Source of the DNA: Odobenus rosmarus divergens
Lineage: Eukaryota > Chordata > Mammalia > Carnivora > Odobenidae
Length of the DNA: 64,000 nt
NCBI RefSeq assembly: GCF_000321225.1
Contig: NW_004450585.1
Location: 2,721,827-2,785,826, forward strand
Direction of reading: 5' to 3'
The notes beneath the pieces were generated by a model. The model saw nothing but the letters and a program-made list of their open reading frames with translations. It was not told the DNA's origin and did not search any database. Each line of letters opens with the position of its first letter. Within the stretch, counting starts at the first letter, position 1. The translations under genes and the position numbers were made by a program. Below, piece by piece: positions 60,636 through 64,000 of this stretch.

Positions 60636-60901
60636 AGGAGTAGGAGACCTAAATTCCATCTGGTCCCAGGAATTCAGCTAGATAGGTATCAAACTATTCT
60701 TAACACCTATAAACTCAATAGGAGATTGAAGAAAACAATAGCAGCAACTCTCTGAACAGAAAAGTGACCACTTTCTGGAAGGTAGGACATGCGGAGAAGT
60801 GAATCCGAGGCGATATCTGGGAAGATAGACTGCAGGGGGAGAGAGCCTCCATCAGCTGCTACCAGCAAGTGATAGAGCTGCGGAGCATAAAATCAGAACT
60901 T

Positions 60902-61462
60902 TTAGAAGTCTACTCTGCTGAGGGACGTTGCTCCAGTGGCTAAGTGGGGGGAGGAAACCTCGCTGGGACAGTGTGGTCTCAGGACCCTCGGGGTCACAGA
61001 AAGACCGGGAGTGCCTGAGTGCGGCAGAGCTCCCAGGTATTGGAGCAGGGAAGCCAGCTGCAAAGACCAAGCAGAGAAGTGGGTTCTCAGCTCCGGGTTG
61101 CCATAAACCATGATCCGCGGCACAGTCGGGCCACTGCTCTTCCAGCAGGGACCCAACAAGCGGCAGATCCGGGGAGACTCCCCTTCCTCCCCTGGGGAGG
61201 AGCAGGGCAGAGCACACCGCAGAAATCTGCTGGGTTTGGAGACTCCAAACGGGGTCGTGTGCCAGAGACAGAAACACTTGAAAGGCTCGCAAATGGGGTC
61301 GTGTGCCAGAGATAGAAATGCTCGGTCACAGGCTGGGTGAGCACGGAGTACAGCCAGAGACCAGGGAGAGAGGAGTGATTGACTGCTTTCCTCTGGGGGC
61401 TCAATGAAGAGTGGGGCCCCAAATTCTCGGCTCCTCCGGGGCAGAGACTGGGAGGCTGCCAT
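60902..61462 (-). other. Antisense open frame in the L1 5'UTR (ORF0-like position)
   Basis: From an ATG at 61,462 with A at -3 and G at +4, 186 residues and a TAA at 60,902-60,904. It begins MAASQSLPRRSREFGAPLF and contains a repeated (L)WHTTPF/LAHDP element created by the tandem repeats in the 5'UTR. No known domain. The 5'UTR is GC-rich and other frames are also open on both strands, so the length alone is weak evidence. The position is comparable with primate L1 ORF0. Confidence 0.35.
61245..61340 (+). repeat. Tandem units in the L1 5'UTR
   Basis: GGGTCGTGTGCCAGAGA occurs at about 61,251 and 61,294 with CAGAAAC/TAGAAATG downstream, about 43-bp units. Confidence 0.85.
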
Positions 61463-61759
61463 TTTCACTCTTGTCCTCGAAAGCTTGCAGGGAACAAAAG
61501 CTCCCAGGAGGAAAACGGAGCAGATTACTTAGCCCGGCCCCTGGCAAGGGCGGGACAATTCCATCTCTGGCAAAGACATTGGAGAACCCCTGTGACAGGC
61601 CCCTCCCCCAGAAGATCAGCAAGAACAGCCAGCCACAACCAAGTTTACCAATCAATGAGAACAGCAGAATGCCAGCACTAGGGGAATACAGCACATAGAA
61701 TTCATGGCTTTTTTTCCCCATGATTCTTTAGTCTTTCAAAGTTAATTTTTTAAATGTTC

Positions 61760-62285
61760 TTTATTTTTTTCTTTTTCTATTTTTATTTGAATTTTTCATG
61801 TTCCCTTTTTCAACCAACATCTTATCAATTCCATGTTTCAAAATCTTTTTTATTTTTCATTTTTAGAGTTATATTCTATCCTTTCATTGTAGTTAACCTT
61901 ATTCTTTATATATATATATGTATATAAGGTGTTCTCTCTTTAAAACTGTTGGATACAGTTTCTTCGAAAAGACCAAAAATATACCCTAAATCTCTAGTGT
62001 ATGGCTTTGCTCTAGCCTCCTGGCTGATAACATTCTCTCCCTTTTTTTTTTTTTAATTTCTCTTCTTTCTTTTTTCAACCAACTTCTTATCTTATCAATT
62101 CCTTTTATAATATTCATCTTTACAGTCATATTCCATCCCTTCATCATATTTACCCTTATTTTTGTACATATATGTTTTCCTTTCTTTAAAATTTTGGGAG
62201 GCAGTTTCTTCTAACAGACCAAAATACACCCAAAATCTAGTGTGTGGCACTGATGTATTCACCAGCCTGATCATATTTGATCATA
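61760..62285 (+). repeat. About 300-bp imperfect tandem duplication in the L1 5'UTR
   Basis: 'TTTTTCAACCAAC.TCTTATC' and 'CAGTTTCTTCGAAAAGACCA' / 'CAGTTTCTTCTAACAGACCA' plus 'TCTAGTGTATGGC' / 'TCTAGTGTGTGGC' occur twice in the same order, T-rich throughout. Confidence 0.8.
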
Positions 62286-62429
62286 GTCTTTTTTTTTTCT
62301 TTCTTTCTTTCCCTTTCTTTTCCCCCGGGTTTCAGGTCTCTTCTGATTTGTTTAGTGTATATTTTTCTGTGGTCGTTTTTACCTTGTTAGCATTTTGTTC
62401 TCTCATTCATCTATTCTCCTCTGGACAAA

Positions 62430-63325
62430 ATGACAAGATGGAAAAACTCACCTCAAAAAAAAGAACAAGAGGAGTACCGACTGCCAGGACCTAATCAATA
62501 CAGACGTTAGTAAGATGTCGGAACTAGAGTTCAGAATGACGATTTTAAAGATACTAGCTGGGCTTGTAAAAAGCATGGAAGATACTAGAGAATCCCTTTC
62601 TGGAGAAATAAAAGAACTAAAATCTAACCAAGTCGAAATCAAAAAGGCTATTAATGAGGTGCAATAAAAAATGGAGGCACTAACTGCTAGGATAAATGAG
62701 GCAGAAGAGGAAATTAGTGATATAGAAGACCAAATGATGGAGAATAAAGAAGCTGAGAAAAAGAGATAAACAGCTACTGGATCACAAGGGCAGAATTCGA
62801 GAGATAAGTGATACCATAAGACAAAACAATATTAGAATAATTGGGATCCCAGAAGAAGAAGAAAGAAAGAGAGGGGCAGAAGGTATATTGGAGCAAATTA
62901 TAGCAGAGAACTTCCCTAATTTGGGGAAGGAAACAGGCATCAAAATCCAGGAGGCACAGAGAACCCCCTCAAAATCAATAAAAATAGGTCAACAATCCAA
63001 CATCTAATAGCAAAACTTACAAGTCTCAGAGACAAATAGAAAATCCAGAAAGCAGCTCAGGACAAGAGGTCTGCAACCTACAATGGTAGAAACATTAGAT
63101 TGGCAGCAGACCTATCCACAGTGGCCTGGCAAGGCAGAAAGGACTGGCATGATATCTTCAGAGCACTAAATGAGAAAAACATGCAGCCAAGAGTACTATA
63201 TCCAGCTAGGCTGTCATTGAAAATAGAAGGAGAGATAAAAAGCTTCCAGGACAAACAAACAAAAACTAAAAGAATTTGCAAACACCAAACCAGCCCTACA
63301 AGAAATATTGAAAGGGGTCCTCTAA
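62430..63325 (+). pseudogene. L1 ORF1 remnant
   Basis: Starts ATGACAAGATGG (MTRWKNSPQKKEQEEY) and ends with a VL-TAA before 63,326, the usual ORF1 borders. Several in-frame stops and frameshifts occur, the first within 30 codons. The C-terminal RNA-binding region is recognisable (DLSTVAWQGRKDWHDIFRAL). No functional nucleic-acid-binding chaperone can be made. Confidence 0.93.
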
Positions 63326-63406
63326 GCAAAGAGAGAACCTAAAAGTAACATAGACCAGAAAGGAATAGAGACAATATACAGTAACAGTCACCTTACAGGC
63401 AATACA

Positions 63407-64000
63407 ATGGCACTAAACACATATCTTTCAATAGTTACCCTGAATGTAAATGGGCTAAATGCCCCAATCAAAGGACACAGGCTATCAGATTGGATAAAAA
63501 AACAAGACCCATTGACATGCTTTCTGAAAGAGACTTGTTTTAGACCCAACGACACCTCCAGATTGAAAGTGAGGGGGTGGAAAACCATATACCATGTAAT
63601 GGACAGCAAAAGAAAGCTGGGGTGGCAATCCCTATATCAGACAAATTAGATTTTAAACCAAAGACTATAAAATAGATGAGGAAGGACACTATATCCTACT
63701 TAAAGGGTCTATCCAACAAGAAGATCTAACTATTTTAAATATCTATGCCCCTAACATGGGAGCAGGCAATTATATAAGGCAATTAATAACAAAATCAAAG
63801 CAACACATTGACAACAATACAATAATAGTAGGGCACTTTAACACCCTCCCTCAGTGAAATGGACAAATCATCTAAGCAAAAGATCAACAAGGAAATAAAG
63901 GCTTTAAATGACACACTGGACCAAATGGACTTCACAGATATATTCAGAACATTCCATCCCAAAGCAACAGAATACACATTCTTCTCTAGTGCCCATGGAA
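63407..64000 (+). pseudogene. L1 ORF2 N-terminal (endonuclease) remnant, partial
   Basis: Starts MALNTYLSIVTLNVNGLNAP, the N-terminus of L1 endonuclease with the NVNGLN motif; ETCF replaces the usual ETHF. The frame is lost near 63,595 by a one-base deletion and again later. The window ends in the endonuclease region. Inactive as written. It lies 81 bp after ORF1. Confidence 0.93.

Larger units (their letters stand above)
60615..64000 (+). mobile_element. L1 with intact 5' end, continuing past the window edge
   Basis: Starts GGAGGAGGAGCAAGATGGCG, the conserved L1 5' terminus, and continues through an approximately 1.8 kb 5'UTR (GC-rich first kilobase, T-rich second part with internal duplication), ORF1 (62,430-63,325, broken) and the start of ORF2 (63,407 onward, broken) to the window end. 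It is a 5'-complete copy; the 3' end and target duplication lie outside. It is antisense to KLHL32. Confidence 0.95.

Noticed and set aside
60426..60659. 77-codon open frame over the BTB exon
   Set aside because: Out of frame with the BTB protein; it is a shadow of the real exon and crosses both splice sites.
61019..61681. Plus-strand open frames of 76-100 codons in the L1 5'UTR
   Set aside because: Overlapping frames in GC-rich DNA without start context or known L1 function.
1..64000. SINE heads resemble tRNA-Lys with A and B box-like segments
   Set aside because: They are 5' parts of SINEs with CT tracts and A-tails and have target duplications; none folds alone as a functional tRNA gene that I can support.
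1..64000. CRISPR array, bacterial or phage genes, operon structure
   Set aside because: None; direct repeats here are microsatellites, SINEs or local duplications of a mammalian genome.

Overview
The window is nuclear DNA from a carnivoran mammal. It holds three internal coding exons of one large minus-strand gene, embedded in introns that are largely old and young transposable elements. About 26 copies of a tRNA-Lys-type SINE open with variants of GGGGCGCCTGGGTGGCTCAG and end in CT-rich DNA plus (AAATAAAT)n. This is the SINEC family of carnivores. The head is not the dog-specific subtype and the copies lack the felid-type body, so an arctoid (bear, seal or mustelid group) is most likely. The youngest copy, at about 51,730, looks pinniped-like to me, but that is recall, not a search.

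The gene is recognised as KLHL32, a BTB-BACK-Kelch protein, read right to left. Exons lie at 60,449-60,556 (BTB core), 37,005-37,103 (BTB end and 3-box start) and 6,865-7,080 (BACK). They have clean AG/GT borders, are all phase 0 (36, 33 and 72 codons), and are separated by introns of 23,345 and 29,924 bp. The first exons, the rest of BACK and the Kelch repeats lie outside the window. I see no other host gene, RNA gene or CRISPR array.

Region by region: 1-6,864 is intron with three SINEs and L2/MIR scraps. 7,081-37,004 holds an L1 3' end (8.2-8.9 kb), a hAT MITE split by a SINE (9.2-9.7 kb), a 3.4 kb 5'-truncated L1 (12.6-16.0 kb), a 220-base assembly gap (18,335-18,554), an L1 with a twin-priming inversion (19.85-21.17 kb), a nested L2/L1M/SINE stack (27.0-29.9 kb) and an MLT1-type LTR (31.4 kb). 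37,104-60,448 holds MER5A, a 1.75 kb L2 (38.1-39.9 kb), a Tigger1 transposon (47.1-48.7 kb), another L2 (48.9-50.0 kb), a pile-up of four SINEs (50.9-51.96 kb) and an LTR-like element (54.1 kb). 60,557-64,000 is almost entirely one L1 with an intact 5' end that continues past the window edge.

The most interesting feature is the position of that L1. Its 5' end, with a YY1 site at +11, lies 58 bp upstream of the KLHL32 BTB exon and in the opposite orientation. Any antisense promoter activity in its 5'UTR would therefore drive transcription into KLHL32 in the sense direction. The same 5'UTR carries a 187-codon antisense reading frame with a good start context, reminiscent in position of primate L1 ORF0. 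Nothing in the sequence proves that either is used. Apart from this I do not see a new biological system.
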